A stretch of 64,000 nt of DNA, from contig NZ_BMFD01000001.1 in assembly GCF_014637795.1 (NCBI RefSeq), forward strand, positions 414,523-478,522. The letters run 5' to 3'. This document shows, piece by piece, positions 27,459-36,638 of this stretch (the stretch's first letter is position 1; every line of letters starts with the position of its first letter). Below the pieces are notes generated by a model that worked only from the letters and a program-made list of their open reading frames with translations, ran no database searches and had not been told where the DNA came from. The translations under genes were made by a program, and so were the position numbers. The DNA comes from Belliella aquatica. GTDB taxonomy: Bacteria; Bacteroidota; Bacteroidia; Cytophagales; Cyclobacteriaceae.

Positions 27459-28586
27459 ATGAACTATTTAAAAACATACTTTTTGACTGTGGTCATCTTG
27501 TTTATCAGTCATTTTAGTTTAGCTCAATATCAACTTAAGAAAACCAATGAATTTAAAATCAACTCGCTGAATTCAGTGGAGATTGTTGATTATGATCCAG
27601 TGAATAAGCGGTATTTGGGGTATGAAAATGAAAGCAAAGGTTTTGTTGTAATGGTTCTTGATGAGAAAGGAAGAATCCTCCAGAAAAAAAATTTGATGGG
27701 ACAGGGTCCAGGTCAATTTAATTCAGCAATGAATTCCCTCGGATATTCTGATAAAAAAGACATTTGGGTAATAACTCCCAACCAATTGCTTACTTTCGAT
27801 AAAAACTTGAATTTCAAAAGTGCTGTTAAATATGTCAATATCAATGCATTTTTTACATATAGGATAGCTGAATCCCCAATATTCTTTTACAAGGATAAGT
27901 TCAAGAATGAACTTGTCTTTGGAACCTACCCTTCAAATACAGCTAGATTTACCAGTGTAAAAGACTTAGGAACTCAACATTTGTTAGAACTCCATGACTT
28001 ATCTGAAAACCACAATTATTTTCTTGCCCCGATAAAAAACAGACCAATTTCCAAAGATTTAGATAATTCCATCAACAGTTTATATAGACCTGTATTCACA
28101 CAGGATAAAGAAAAAAATAAGTTGTATATAACTGCCTCTCTTGATAATGAAATAACTATAATTGATCTTCTCACAGGTAACTCCATATCAAAAATCAACA
28201 TCAATCATGGAGATTTTGGGAGTTTCAAAAAATTACCCATAACTGACAAAACCTTGCCTAGCTACCCTCCTCATACCTTAGCTTCTTTGAATTTGAAAAT
28301 CATAAAGCTAGATGGAGGCCTTATTATCTTGAATTATGTCAGAGAAATTCCATATGGGACTTTTGAGAAAAAAATCACTGAAGATCAATTTTATCACCAT
28401 TTCAAAGATCCAGATTATCATAGAATAATCATCTTTGACGAAGAGAAGCAACTCAGCAAGGATCTACAAATCCCTTATGGTCAAGTCAAAATCGCTATGC
28501 CGAATAATTCCATCCTTATCAAACTAATCAATCCCGAGGAGGAAGAGGATTTTGTGAGGTATGGCATTTATCAAGTGTCCAAATAA
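27459..28586 (+). CDS. Secreted BF3164/6-bladed beta-propeller-like protein, first gene of the envelope operon
   Basis: I chose ATG 27459 because it gives a good signal peptide (MNYLKTYFLTVVILFISHF, cleavage after LAQ). The mature part of about 350 residues is rich in beta strands and contains the family motif GQGPGQFNS after the first blade, followed by a strand ending TFDKNLN. A motif YHHFKDPDYHRIIIFD lies near the end, similar to the DPSCYRFMIID motif in the next gene. The family has no assigned biochemical function. There is no lipobox, unlike the others in the operon. Confidence 0.8.
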   Translation: MNYLKTYFLTVVILFISHFSLAQYQLKKTNEFKINSLNSVEIVDYDPVNKRYLGYENESKGFVVMVLDEKGRILQKKNLMGQGPGQFNSAMNSLGYSDKKDIWVITPNQLLTFDKNLNFKSAVKYVNINAFFTYRIAESPIFFYKDKFKNELVFGTYPSNTARFTSVKDLGTQHLLELHDLSENHNYFLAPIKNRPISKDLDNSINSLYRPVFTQDKEKNKLYITASLDNEITIIDLLTGNSISKININHGDFGSFKKLPITDKTLPSYPPHTLASLNLKIIKLDGGLIILNYVREIPYGTFEKKITEDQFYHHFKDPDYHRIIIFDEEKQLSKDLQIPYGQVKIAMPNNSILIKLINPEEEEDFVRYGIYQVSK

Positions 28587-28650
28587 TCAATGAAAAAATT
28601 TTCAAAAGATAATTCACTAAAACACATCTAAAACGAAACCACCTATCCAA

Positions 28651-29787
28651 ATGAACAGAAAATTGCTTCTTGCATTTCTCCTATCTGCTTCTACCTTATT
28701 TTCTTGTAGTAAAAAGGAGTCAGATACTTCACAAAGTGATGGGGTTTATAGTTTGGTGAAAATTGATTCTTTTAAAGTGAGTCGTGAGAATAAAATCAGG
28801 ATACTAGATTTTCAGGAGTCTAGAGAATCATTTTTAGGTTATGATGCGATCAGGGAAGAGTTTCTTTTGCTTAATAAAGAAGGGGAAGTTTTAGAGCATG
28901 TAAAAAGAGTAGGTGAAGGGCCAAATGAATATAAAACTAACCTAATAGCGGCTTCATTTGATCGGGATAATTTGGGATATTATTTGTTGAGTTCTCAAGA
29001 ATTCATTCACTATGATTATTCATGGAGAATTATTGATAGAACTATTTTTTCTTCTTATTACACCGTAAATCTATATTCTGGACCTCGTACTAAGGTTCCT
29101 TATTTTACAAAAGAAGGAGATTCAGGAATTCGATTCTTTAGTAGCTTTTTTTCAAATGTAGGAGTTCATAGGTTTGATCTCAAAGATAACTTGGATGAGC
29201 AGAAGCTTATAGAATATTACGATACCAATTCAGAGGAAATCAAATGGGCTATGAATTTAGACTTGGATTTCTTCAGTCCATCAGAACTTGATCAACAATA
29301 TTTTAGTCCTATTCAGATTTATCATCTTGATCAAAAGGAAAACCTGCTTTATTTAACATTCAGAAACAGTAACCTGCTTGGAATCTATGATTTGAATGAT
29401 GATTTCAAATTGCTTAAGAAAGTTAACTTGGAGCATTCTTCATTTTTAAAAACCAATCAGGCTAGAAATGTCTCCTTAAATAAGCTTGGAAATGGTCAGC
29501 TGATGTTGCTTTACTTTTCCGGGAAATCAGAAGGAGATATTCAAATCGAAACAGAAAAAAATCCAAACTATTTAGCCTATCAAGATCCAAGTTGTTATCG
29601 ATTTATGATTATTGACAGCAATAGTGAAGAAATGATTGAAATTCCATTTCCAAAAGGTGTAGAGCCACATTCGGAAATTTTAAACTTTGGAAAAGATTCC
29701 ATTTTATTAAGAGATCAAGAAAGTCCTAATGTTGAGCAAGACTTTTCCAATTACTCCATTTTTAAACTAAACTTTGTAACTCCATGA
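28651..29787 (+). CDS. BF3164-like beta-propeller lipoprotein
   Basis: A 378-residue lipoprotein (lipobox TLFSC, Cys19). It shares layout with the preceding gene: GEGPNEYKTN after the first blade, and LAYQDPSCYRFMIID near the end. The strands repeat about every 50 residues, as expected of a propeller. The gene begins 64 bp after the previous stop and overlaps the next start by four bases (ATGA), so expression is likely coupled. The function is unknown; an envelope binding or sensing role is inference. Confidence 0.82.
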   Translation: MNRKLLLAFLLSASTLFSCSKKESDTSQSDGVYSLVKIDSFKVSRENKIRILDFQESRESFLGYDAIREEFLLLNKEGEVLEHVKRVGEGPNEYKTNLIAASFDRDNLGYYLLSSQEFIHYDYSWRIIDRTIFSSYYTVNLYSGPRTKVPYFTKEGDSGIRFFSSFFSNVGVHRFDLKDNLDEQKLIEYYDTNSEEIKWAMNLDLDFFSPSELDQQYFSPIQIYHLDQKENLLYLTFRNSNLLGIYDLNDDFKLLKKVNLEHSSFLKTNQARNVSLNKLGNGQLMLLYFSGKSEGDIQIETEKNPNYLAYQDPSCYRFMIIDSNSEEMIEIPFPKGVEPHSEILNFGKDSILLRDQESPNVEQDFSNYSIFKLNFVTP

Positions 29788-31088
29788 ACCATATCAAACT
29801 ACTCTCCTTCCTACTTTTTGTTTTTATTTTCTTCTGGAATGAAGTAGATGCGCAAGGAGTAAAAGAAGTTCAAGTTACTGGAGTAATTCAAGATTCAAAA
29901 AGTGAAGTACCACTGGTAAATGCATTTATTTATCTCAAAAATCATTCTGAATTCAATGTTTTGTCGGATCTAAATGGTGAGTTTGTGCTTTCTTATCCGA
30001 AATTATTTCAAACGGACACCCTTGTGATATCACTTCTTGGCTATCAAAAGAAACAACTTCTGCTGGAGAGTTTAAAAGAAAATAACAATCAAATATCCCT
30101 AAACCAAGTTGATCTCAGCCTTCAAGAGATTGTGGTTCAACCTGATGAATCTTTGTTTGAGGAGTTTTTTGCCAAGGTGATCAAAAATATTCCCAATAAC
30201 TACCCAACAAAAAAACATCAGTTCAATGCTTTCTACAGAAGGGTTTCTACAGATTACAATGAATACACTAAATTGGTGGAGGCAGCTGTTTTGATTGAGG
30301 ACTATGATTACAAAAGGGATATCGATGATTCGAAAATAAAAATTGAAGCGCTTAGACAAAGTGATGAGTTGGGGGATATTGATTCTGTTTTAATTCAATC
30401 TTTTCAGAGGATGGGTGAAAATATTGCCAAACAAGTCGAAAGGATGAGGGCAAAATCTATGATTAATGAAGGTTTCGAAAGTAATTTTATCAGAAAAGCT
30501 CGTTCCTCTTCTTCAGTTTTTTCAGAGGAGTATTACAAATCTTGGTTTCTGGGCTCAAGCAGATTTCCTGTTTATCAAAGGTTAGTTGGTACAGAAATTC
30601 GTGGTCAGGACACTATATTCCATATTGCCTTTGGTAATACAGATCCTCCCACAGGAGATAGTTTTATCAAGATCAATAGTAGAAATTATGCAATAGAGGA
30701 ATTCCAAATGACTCCTAATGAATCTTGGAATAAATCCTTCTATGTTCAATATTATTTGAAGTATAAGGAAATAGAGGGAGTATATTATCCAGAGAAAGTT
30801 GAATATAGAATGATGCGCTTTATCAATAGAGATATTGGAAGTCAACAGGTCGATATACATACCTTTTGGTTTGATGATGTACAAACGGAAAACCTACAAA
30901 AGATTCGTCCACGCGATGTATTGGATAGAGATCTTCGGATAGAAACTAGGAGTTTTGACTACGATAAAGATTTTTGGGAAAGGTATAAATTGATCAAAAA
31001 GCATCCTCTTGATCCATCAATTAAAAAAAGTCTTGAGCGTTTCAAAAGCTTAGAAAAACAATTCGAAGAAAATTCAAAAAATAGATAA
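29784..31088 (+). CDS. CarboxypepD_reg-like domain protein
   Basis: A 434-residue secreted protein with a signal peptide (residues 1-23, ending VDAQ). Residues about 27-105 are a CarboxypepD_reg-like beta-sandwich (VTGVIQDSKSEVPLVNAFIY, then LSDLNGEFVLSYP and LVISLLGYQKKQL), ending with the QEIVVQP hinge typical of TonB-system-related proteins. The rest, starting FFAKVIKNIPNNYPTKKHQF, is a large domain rich in aromatic strands without a TonB-dependent barrel. It resembles unlabelled Bacteroidota envelope proteins near DUF5686. It overlaps the preceding lipoprotein gene by four bases. Confidence 0.83.
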   Translation: MNHIKLLSFLLFVFIFFWNEVDAQGVKEVQVTGVIQDSKSEVPLVNAFIYLKNHSEFNVLSDLNGEFVLSYPKLFQTDTLVISLLGYQKKQLLLESLKENNNQISLNQVDLSLQEIVVQPDESLFEEFFAKVIKNIPNNYPTKKHQFNAFYRRVSTDYNEYTKLVEAAVLIEDYDYKRDIDDSKIKIEALRQSDELGDIDSVLIQSFQRMGENIAKQVERMRAKSMINEGFESNFIRKARSSSSVFSEEYYKSWFLGSSRFPVYQRLVGTEIRGQDTIFHIAFGNTDPPTGDSFIKINSRNYAIEEFQMTPNESWNKSFYVQYYLKYKEIEGVYYPEKVEYRMMRFINRDIGSQQVDIHTFWFDDVQTENLQKIRPRDVLDRDLRIETRSFDYDKDFWERYKLIKKHPLDPSIKKSLERFKSLEKQFEENSKNR

Positions 31089-31098
31089 CTTATACACT

Positions 31099-32493
31099 AT
31101 GGTAAGAATTCCGAGCTTTGTTTTTCTGATGTTTTTTATAGCTTTTTGGTCTTGTGGGTCTAAGGAAATTGAGGGGAACGATCATTTGGAAATCGAAGCT
31201 GTATATTTTATGATCGAGGACAGTCTGACACTCGACTATCTTCACTATCAAAATGCAGGGTTGAAATATGTGGAAAATGAGCTATTTGTAGAATCACTCT
31301 TTTTATCAAGCGATAATTTCTCTTTTCATTTCCCAACTGCAAACCCAACTTTAGAAATCAATTACAGGGATAATTCGTCTATCGATTTTTCTTATTTGTT
31401 CCAAAAAGGAGATTCAGTATTGATTAAGGTAAAAGATAAAATGCCTTGGTTTGAAGTAGTGAACCGCAAGACGAAAGCGCATGAAATTAATTTTGAATCC
31501 TTAAGAAACAAAGCGCTATTTCAATCCCGATATACAGGGTATCAAGATTTCTATTTGATCTGGAATATGAGTAAAGGAAATCCAATGGTTGACTTCAGTG
31601 AAGATTTGAATGCTGCCAAATCGAAGGCACTTGATAAACTTTCATTGGAAAAAGCATGGTTGGATTCTTTGCTTCATCTTGAAGCTATTCCGGAAAAAGC
31701 AGCAGACTATTTTATGAACAAAACTGAATTTGAACGAAATAAGCTCGCCTTGTTCGATCCAAAAAAAGATTCACTTTCTTTGGATGATTTATCTAAAGTG
31801 ATTTTAGAAATCCCTGATTACAGCAACCTTTATCAAATTGAATTTGCGGATTTGGTGCTTGACAGGTTGGATAGTTTTTCGGATGAAAAGGTGGATTTGG
31901 ATGATGCGTTCAAGGGTGAATTTGGAAAGTTTTTGCTATTTAAGTATTTGGAAAGGCAGATATTCAGACTTTCTTTTGAAGAGAGTGAGCAATTGATCGG
32001 TCGATATAAAGATGAGGTAAAGCCTTCATGGTTTTCGATTTTGGAAGAAAATGCTCGGTCAACAAAATCATTGATACCTGATATCCAATTGGAAGATGAA
32101 GCTGGTAATACTTTCGAATTTGAAGATTTGCTTGCTCAAAAAAGAGGAAAGTATTTATACATTGATTTTTGGGCTGCTTGGTGTATTCCCTGCATCAGGT
32201 CATTTCCGGCTTCACTTGCCTTAAATGAAAAATACAATGACTTAGAAGTCCTTTATCTATCCATAGATGAAAACAAAAATTTATGGAAAGATGCAATTCA
32301 AAAGTATGATATCAATATTCAGAATCAGAGCTTTCTGATTAAAAATAAGGAAGAATCAGTTTTTTTAAAAGGGATACAATTACAATCGATCCCTCGCTAT
32401 CTGATTTTTGATCGAGAAGGCAACTTTATTCACCCGAATGCGCCAAAGCCAGATAAAACCGAAGATTTGAAGAAAATATTTAAATTTCAATAA
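31099..32493 (+). CDS. TlpA-like thioredoxin-fold lipoprotein
   Basis: A 464-residue lipoprotein (lipobox FWSC, Cys19). Residues about 20-320 are a long N-terminal region without recognised motifs, and about 325-464 are a TlpA/ResA-type thioredoxin domain with the redox motif FWAAWCIPC (Cys362 and Cys365) and the cis-proline loop QSIPRYLIFD. It is expected to be a periplasm-facing disulfide reductase. It starts ten bases after the CarboxypepD_reg gene and ends six bases before the next lipoprotein, so it belongs to the same operon. Pairing of such proteins with beta-propellers recurs in Bacteroidota. Confidence 0.88.
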   Translation: MVRIPSFVFLMFFIAFWSCGSKEIEGNDHLEIEAVYFMIEDSLTLDYLHYQNAGLKYVENELFVESLFLSSDNFSFHFPTANPTLEINYRDNSSIDFSYLFQKGDSVLIKVKDKMPWFEVVNRKTKAHEINFESLRNKALFQSRYTGYQDFYLIWNMSKGNPMVDFSEDLNAAKSKALDKLSLEKAWLDSLLHLEAIPEKAADYFMNKTEFERNKLALFDPKKDSLSLDDLSKVILEIPDYSNLYQIEFADLVLDRLDSFSDEKVDLDDAFKGEFGKFLLFKYLERQIFRLSFEESEQLIGRYKDEVKPSWFSILEENARSTKSLIPDIQLEDEAGNTFEFEDLLAQKRGKYLYIDFWAAWCIPCIRSFPASLALNEKYNDLEVLYLSIDENKNLWKDAIQKYDINIQNQSFLIKNKEESVFLKGIQLQSIPRYLIFDREGNFIHPNAPKPDKTEDLKKIFKFQ

Positions 32494-32499
32494 GTATAG

Positions 32500-33573
32500 A
32501 TGGGAATAGGGAAACCATACTTTAAATGTCAAATATGTGTTTGGTTAATGCTATTGATTGGCTGCAGTCAAAGTCATACAGGAGATTTAAGGGTTATTGA
32601 AGTTGGGCTTAAAAAAGTCACTGATTTGCATTTATCTGATGTATCCAGAGAAATCAATGTAATTGCTTTAGAAACTTCTGAAGTATCTTATATCAACTCC
32701 ATATATGATTTATTTCAATATGATGATAGGCTATACATTCAAGTTTCCAGTCAGAAAGTATTGATATTCGACTTGGAGGGTAATTTCATTCAGGAACTTG
32801 GTAATCGGGGTGAGGGTCCTGGGGAGCATCAATATATCAAGTCTATTACAGTAGATAAGAAAATCAAAGAAATCTATTTGACAAGTACCAAGAAAGTTTT
32901 GGTTTTTTCAAAAACTCATGAATTTCTAAGAGAAAAATTATTAAAAAACACTTGGGATTACCTCTATTTTTCGAATGAAAAAAGATACACCGTTGAGCAG
33001 AAATATGGAGTGCCGAATGAGCTGGGTTATGTTAACTATACCAGTTTATATGAACTTAATTCAGAGCTATCAATCATCGATACGCTGTCAGTGAGAGCCG
33101 TTCAACTCAATGCAAACTCTGCTTCATCTTATCCATTCAATCATTATCTTTCATCAGTCGATCATGATTTATTTTATTATGCATCAGTCCTCACCAACGA
33201 GGAATTTCTGAGAGATACCTTATATCAAATTAAAGAAAGTGAAGCTATTCCTTACTTAAAACTAGATTTTGGCAAATTGATACTGAATGAAAAAGGCATT
33301 AAATCAACCTGGATTTATAATATTGTCCATTCGAAGTCATACATCATTTGTGAATATTCAAATTTAGGTGACAAAATGTTTTTCTTATATGATAAAAAGG
33401 AATCAAAAGGATATAATATGAAGGAAGGGCTGCTTGATTCAGAAGGTGATCCAATAGTATTAAGACCTTATGATTTATCCAATGATATGTTTTATTATAT
33501 TAAAAAGTCTGCTTACACGAACCTATCGACTGAGGAGGAAAATCCGTTAATAGGAATTGTTTATTTGAAATAA
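32500..33573 (+). CDS. 6-bladed beta-propeller lipoprotein
   Basis: A 357-residue lipoprotein (lipobox LIGC, Cys22). This is the clearest 6-bladed beta-propeller member: the start VIALETSEVSYINSIYDLF, then the strand YIQVSSQKVLIFDLEGNFI, the motif GNRGEGPGEHQYIKSITVD and VLVFSKTHEF. The repeated strand-turn-strand pattern with F(D/S)-x-x-G(N/E) turns supports a propeller. The ligand is unknown. It sits between the TlpA-like gene and a DUF4221 lipoprotein, with gaps of 6 and 19 bp. Confidence 0.87.
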   Translation: MGIGKPYFKCQICVWLMLLIGCSQSHTGDLRVIEVGLKKVTDLHLSDVSREINVIALETSEVSYINSIYDLFQYDDRLYIQVSSQKVLIFDLEGNFIQELGNRGEGPGEHQYIKSITVDKKIKEIYLTSTKKVLVFSKTHEFLREKLLKNTWDYLYFSNEKRYTVEQKYGVPNELGYVNYTSLYELNSELSIIDTLSVRAVQLNANSASSYPFNHYLSSVDHDLFYYASVLTNEEFLRDTLYQIKESEAIPYLKLDFGKLILNEKGIKSTWIYNIVHSKSYIICEYSNLGDKMFFLYDKKESKGYNMKEGLLDSEGDPIVLRPYDLSNDMFYYIKKSAYTNLSTEEENPLIGIVYLK

Positions 33574-33592
33574 TCACAAACTTTAAAACTCC

Positions 33593-34726
33593 ATGAACCA
33601 CATCAAACTACTCTTATTCCTACTTTTAATTATCCTCTACTCTTGCGGGCAAAAAGGTACTGATGATTTAAAGCAGACCTTTTCCTATCAATTGGATACA
33701 GTTCTGATTGACTCCAAAGGGAAAAACCTGGATCTGAATAGGAATATTACCAATTCGGATTTAAACGTAGAAGAAAGTACAATCTACTTGTTCAATAGTT
33801 TTGATCACTCAATTGATGAAATCAACTTGGATCAGCTAGAATATGTACAAAGCATTCCTTTAGAAAAAGAAGGTCCGAATGGCACGAGTTCTATTTTTTA
33901 TATCTATTCGTTGAATGACGAATTATTTTTTATCAAAGGGTATGAAAAATCTGGAGTTTTCGATAAAAATGGAAGGCTCTTAAAAAATGCACAATGGTCT
34001 AAGGTGAAAAATGGTGATGGTTTTCAAACGCTCAAAAATGAGTTGGTTTTGGAATATAGCGACTCTATGAAGGTTTTTGGGATTGCTTATGGTTTAGAAA
34101 GAAGTATTTATCTCGATGTTTTGTCCACCAAGAATCTTACAAAAAAGCGATTTGACATTGATCTTGAAAAAGCATATCAAAACAATGTTTTGGAACTTGA
34201 TGATTCTGGAATATATATCTTTTTAGAACCAGAGCTTCATCTTAATGCTGAAAACGGTCTTGCACTTGTCAGCCATGGTTTTACCAATGAAATCTATATT
34301 TTCAATGCAGCAGGAGAGTTTGTGAAAAAAGTCAGCTACGAGCCAACTTTGACACCTAAAAGTGTCAAGCAGATTGATAAGAATGGGATCGTATCAAGAG
34401 AGATTTTAGAAAATACTTATCAGGGTTTCTTGGAGCAAGTCAAATTTGGTGCGCCGGTTTGGGACAAATTAAACAAAAGATATCTGCGCTTATCTGCCCA
34501 AAGAGTTTTTACAGATACCAAAGCTGAGAATGCTTTCTTGCCACAAACAAAAAAGTATAAGATATTCCTGACGGTTTTTGATGAAGATTTTAACCTGATC
34601 TCAGAAGGGGAAGTTCCAGAGTTCAACTCAGAAAGCGTGAAGTACTTTGCAAAAGACGGTAAGCTTTGGTACTTTACTAATGTGGATGATGAGTTGGGGT
34701 TTGTTATACTTAACTTAGAAAATTAA
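33593..34726 (+). CDS. DUF4221 family beta-propeller lipoprotein
   Basis: A 377-residue lipoprotein (lipobox LYSC, Cys18), last in the operon. It carries both signatures of the family in this window: LEKEGPNG after the first blade and TNVDDELGF at the C-terminus. The first 40 bases (including MNHIKLL) nearly match the start of the CarboxypepD_reg gene at 29784, suggesting a shared signal-peptide region by duplication or conversion. Its closest relatives in the window are the array at 51526-55166. It ends five bases before the stop of the convergent DUF1456 gene. Confidence 0.85.
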   Translation: MNHIKLLLFLLLIILYSCGQKGTDDLKQTFSYQLDTVLIDSKGKNLDLNRNITNSDLNVEESTIYLFNSFDHSIDEINLDQLEYVQSIPLEKEGPNGTSSIFYIYSLNDELFFIKGYEKSGVFDKNGRLLKNAQWSKVKNGDGFQTLKNELVLEYSDSMKVFGIAYGLERSIYLDVLSTKNLTKKRFDIDLEKAYQNNVLELDDSGIYIFLEPELHLNAENGLALVSHGFTNEIYIFNAAGEFVKKVSYEPTLTPKSVKQIDKNGIVSREILENTYQGFLEQVKFGAPVWDKLNKRYLRLSAQRVFTDTKAENAFLPQTKKYKIFLTVFDEDFNLISEGEVPEFNSESVKYFAKDGKLWYFTNVDDELGFVILNLEN

Positions 34727-34731
34727 TTTCC

Positions 34732-35193
34732 TCAAACTGGCCTAAATTTCTCCTGCAAACCCCTCAAAAAATTCCTTAAAACTTGATCCTTGCAAGGTCT
34801 GTATTGGCTTTGTTCTGGTTTTCTAAAAAGGGCGCTGAGCTCATGCTTGCCAAACCTAAATCCGATCAAGTCCAAAGTGTCCAGAATATCTTCATCTTTC
34901 ATATTCATGGCAATTTTCAGTTTTCTGAAAACCGTGTTGTTGTTTAAGCTTTTTTCAGGCAAAGGTTGCTCACCATCTTTTTTACCTCTTTTCTTAATTA
35001 TCAAGCCATTTAAAAATGCTGCTAAGTCTTTGTCATAAATGGGCTTACTTTCAGGATCATCATCTTTTTTCAGCCAATCGCTTACTTCAGATCTTCCAAT
35101 CTCTAGCGTTCCTAACCCAAAGATTGAAATCATTTCGTCATCAGAGAAGTCAAAAGTATAGCGCAAGCTTCGGAGGATATCGTTGTTGGTCAT
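34732..35193 (-). CDS. DUF1456 (YehS-like) family protein
   Basis: A cytoplasmic protein of 153 residues from the ATG at 35193 (an upstream ATG would add 13 residues not typical of the family). It consists of two related halves of about 65 residues, each starting with a helix like NNDILRSLRYTFDFSDDEM and NNTVFRKLKIAMNMKDEDI, and each ending around a LAAFLNGLI/LRNFLRGLQ helix. This duplicated design is characteristic of DUF1456. The function is unknown; the halves resemble small helical DNA- or protein-binding domains. Confidence 0.9.
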   Translation of the reverse strand: MTNNDILRSLRYTFDFSDDEMISIFGLGTLEIGRSEVSDWLKKDDDPESKPIYDKDLAAFLNGLIIKKRGKKDGEQPLPEKSLNNNTVFRKLKIAMNMKDEDILDTLDLIGFRFGKHELSALFRKPEQSQYRPCKDQVLRNFLRGLQEKFRPV

Positions 35194-35272
35194 GTTTGTT
35201 TTTGATTTTGGTATTCTAATACAAAAGAACACAATATTTTTATCAAGGAATAATTGGTGAACTTCGTGATAA

Positions 35273-35331
35273 CCTTTGTGCTCCTCGTAGTTTATTCTTT
35301 AAAGTGTTTTTTACCACCAAGAACACTGAGG
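35273..35331. repeat. Palindromic intergenic repeat with CTTTGTG/CACTGAG arms
   Basis: Imperfect 19-bp arms, CCTTTGTGCTCCTCGTAGT at 35273-35291 and ACCACCAAGAACACTGAGG at 35313-35331, flank a 21-bp AT-rich centre. From memory, similar sequences are scattered through Bacteroidota genomes. It fills the gap between the SIMPL and DUF1456 genes. Confidence 0.6.
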
Positions 35332-35349
35332 CTCAAGGGATTTTAAGAT

Positions 35350-36081
35350 TTACTTTACGCGGTAACTCAATCTCATCGTGATTGAAGCTGTTTTTTCTTT
35401 TGAACTTGTATTGAAAGTTCCGCCCCAAGAGTAGTCTTCAGAGGAATTTTGTCCTGTGATTTGAAATATTCCCATATTGGCAGAGATCAATTTTCCTAAT
35501 TTGGAGCCTGAGTTTTCAGCGATTCGTTCTGCCCTGAGACGAGCATCTTCTGTCGCTTTGGAGATCATTTCTATTTTGAGGCTCTCTAGTTTTGTGTAAT
35601 AATAGCGTGGAGCCTGAGAATAGAATTTGACACCCTGCAGCAGCAGTTCTGTGATTTCCCTGGAAATTTGCTCTACTTTATCCACATCATTGGATTCAAT
35701 TTGAATGGATTGGTTCAGCTGATATCCCAAAAATGTCTGACCCATGTAATTGCCATTGTTGTTATAATTTTGCTGGTATTGAGGATTTGTGTTCACAGCT
35801 TTGAAAATGATTTGATCTTTTGGAATTCCTTTTCCAATCAAATAATCAGTGACTGCTTTTCGATCTTTTTCCAAATCAGCATAAGCATCTTTGATCTCGA
35901 AACTTTCTCTACTGAAGTTTCCTTCCCATACGACCAAATCGGATGAGAAATTTTGTTCTCCCAGTCCGGTCACATCCACTGTTCCGGATTTTTTGTTCCT
36001 ATTGACAATGGAATTGCCCAAGATTGCGGCTGAAATGACAATTGCTAAAGCAAAAATACCGGCTGTGAGGTGCTTTTTCAT
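35350..36081 (-). CDS. SIMPL domain-containing protein
   Basis: A 243-residue protein with an N-terminal membrane anchor or uncleaved signal (residues 4-24). The SIMPL (DUF541/YggE) fold follows: VDVTGLGEQNFSSDLVVWEG at the start, a central NPQYQQNYNNNGNYMGQ low-complexity loop, and the conserved helix KATEDARLRAERIAENSGSK with the SSEDY and TASITMRLSYRVK closing strands. YggE-type proteins lie in the periplasm and have been linked to oxidative stress; the role here is unknown. Confidence 0.9.
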   Translation of the reverse strand: MKKHLTAGIFALAIVISAAILGNSIVNRNKKSGTVDVTGLGEQNFSSDLVVWEGNFSRESFEIKDAYADLEKDRKAVTDYLIGKGIPKDQIIFKAVNTNPQYQQNYNNNGNYMGQTFLGYQLNQSIQIESNDVDKVEQISREITELLLQGVKFYSQAPRYYYTKLESLKIEMISKATEDARLRAERIAENSGSKLGKLISANMGIFQITGQNSSEDYSWGGTFNTSSKEKTASITMRLSYRVK

Positions 36082-36215
36082 TTTTTGTTGTTTTTCAAAT
36101 TTATAGATAAAATACGGTTTTAAGTACGAGCCGTAGCTTTGCTTTTTCTTTTTCTTTTATAATTTTAAAAATGTATTCCTCAATTGAATCAAAATTTATA
36201 AGATAAGTAGCTACA

Positions 36216-36638
36216 ATGAAATTATTTCAAAACGAAATTCGGCTAAAAAGCTTTCCAAGGGGTTATCATTTGATTACAGAAATTGTGGAAAATAAGATTC
36301 CAGAAATCAGTCAGATTCAAACAGGAATGCTTCAGATATTTATCAAACATACTTCAGCAGGATTGACTATCAATGAGAATGCTGATCCGACTGTCAGAAA
36401 AGACTTTGAAACCTTTGTTAATGAGCTTGTTCCGGAAACTTATCCACGATTTATCCACACTTATGAAGGCTCAGATGATATGCCTGCGCACTTGAAAAGC
36501 AGTATTTTAGGAAATAGTCTGCAAATACCGATAACTGGTGGAAAACTTAACCTTGGAACTTGGCAAGGGATTTATCTCTGCGAATTCAGAGACCATGGAG
36601 GGCCTAGGAAACTGGTTTTGACTGCTTTTGGAGTGTGA
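36216..36638 (+). CDS. YjbQ-family secondary thiamine-phosphate synthase enzyme
   Basis: A 140-residue cytoplasmic protein of the UPF0047/YjbQ family. The conserved marks are the IKHTSAGLTINENADP motif (about residues 47-62) with the histidine, the FETFVNELVPE helix, and the closing block GTWQGIYLCEFRDHGGPRK with the second conserved acid and histidine. Family members have weak thiamine phosphate synthase activity; the natural role is debated. The stop abuts the stop of the convergent interrupted glycosidase gene. Confidence 0.93.
   Translation: MKLFQNEIRLKSFPRGYHLITEIVENKIPEISQIQTGMLQIFIKHTSAGLTINENADPTVRKDFETFVNELVPETYPRFIHTYEGSDDMPAHLKSSILGNSLQIPITGGKLNLGTWQGIYLCEFRDHGGPRKLVLTAFGV

Noticed and set aside
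27289-33592. NVEALA-type small peptides that sometimes accompany 6-bladed propeller genes
   Set aside because: The gaps in the operon are too short, and the 170-bp upstream region has no such frame.
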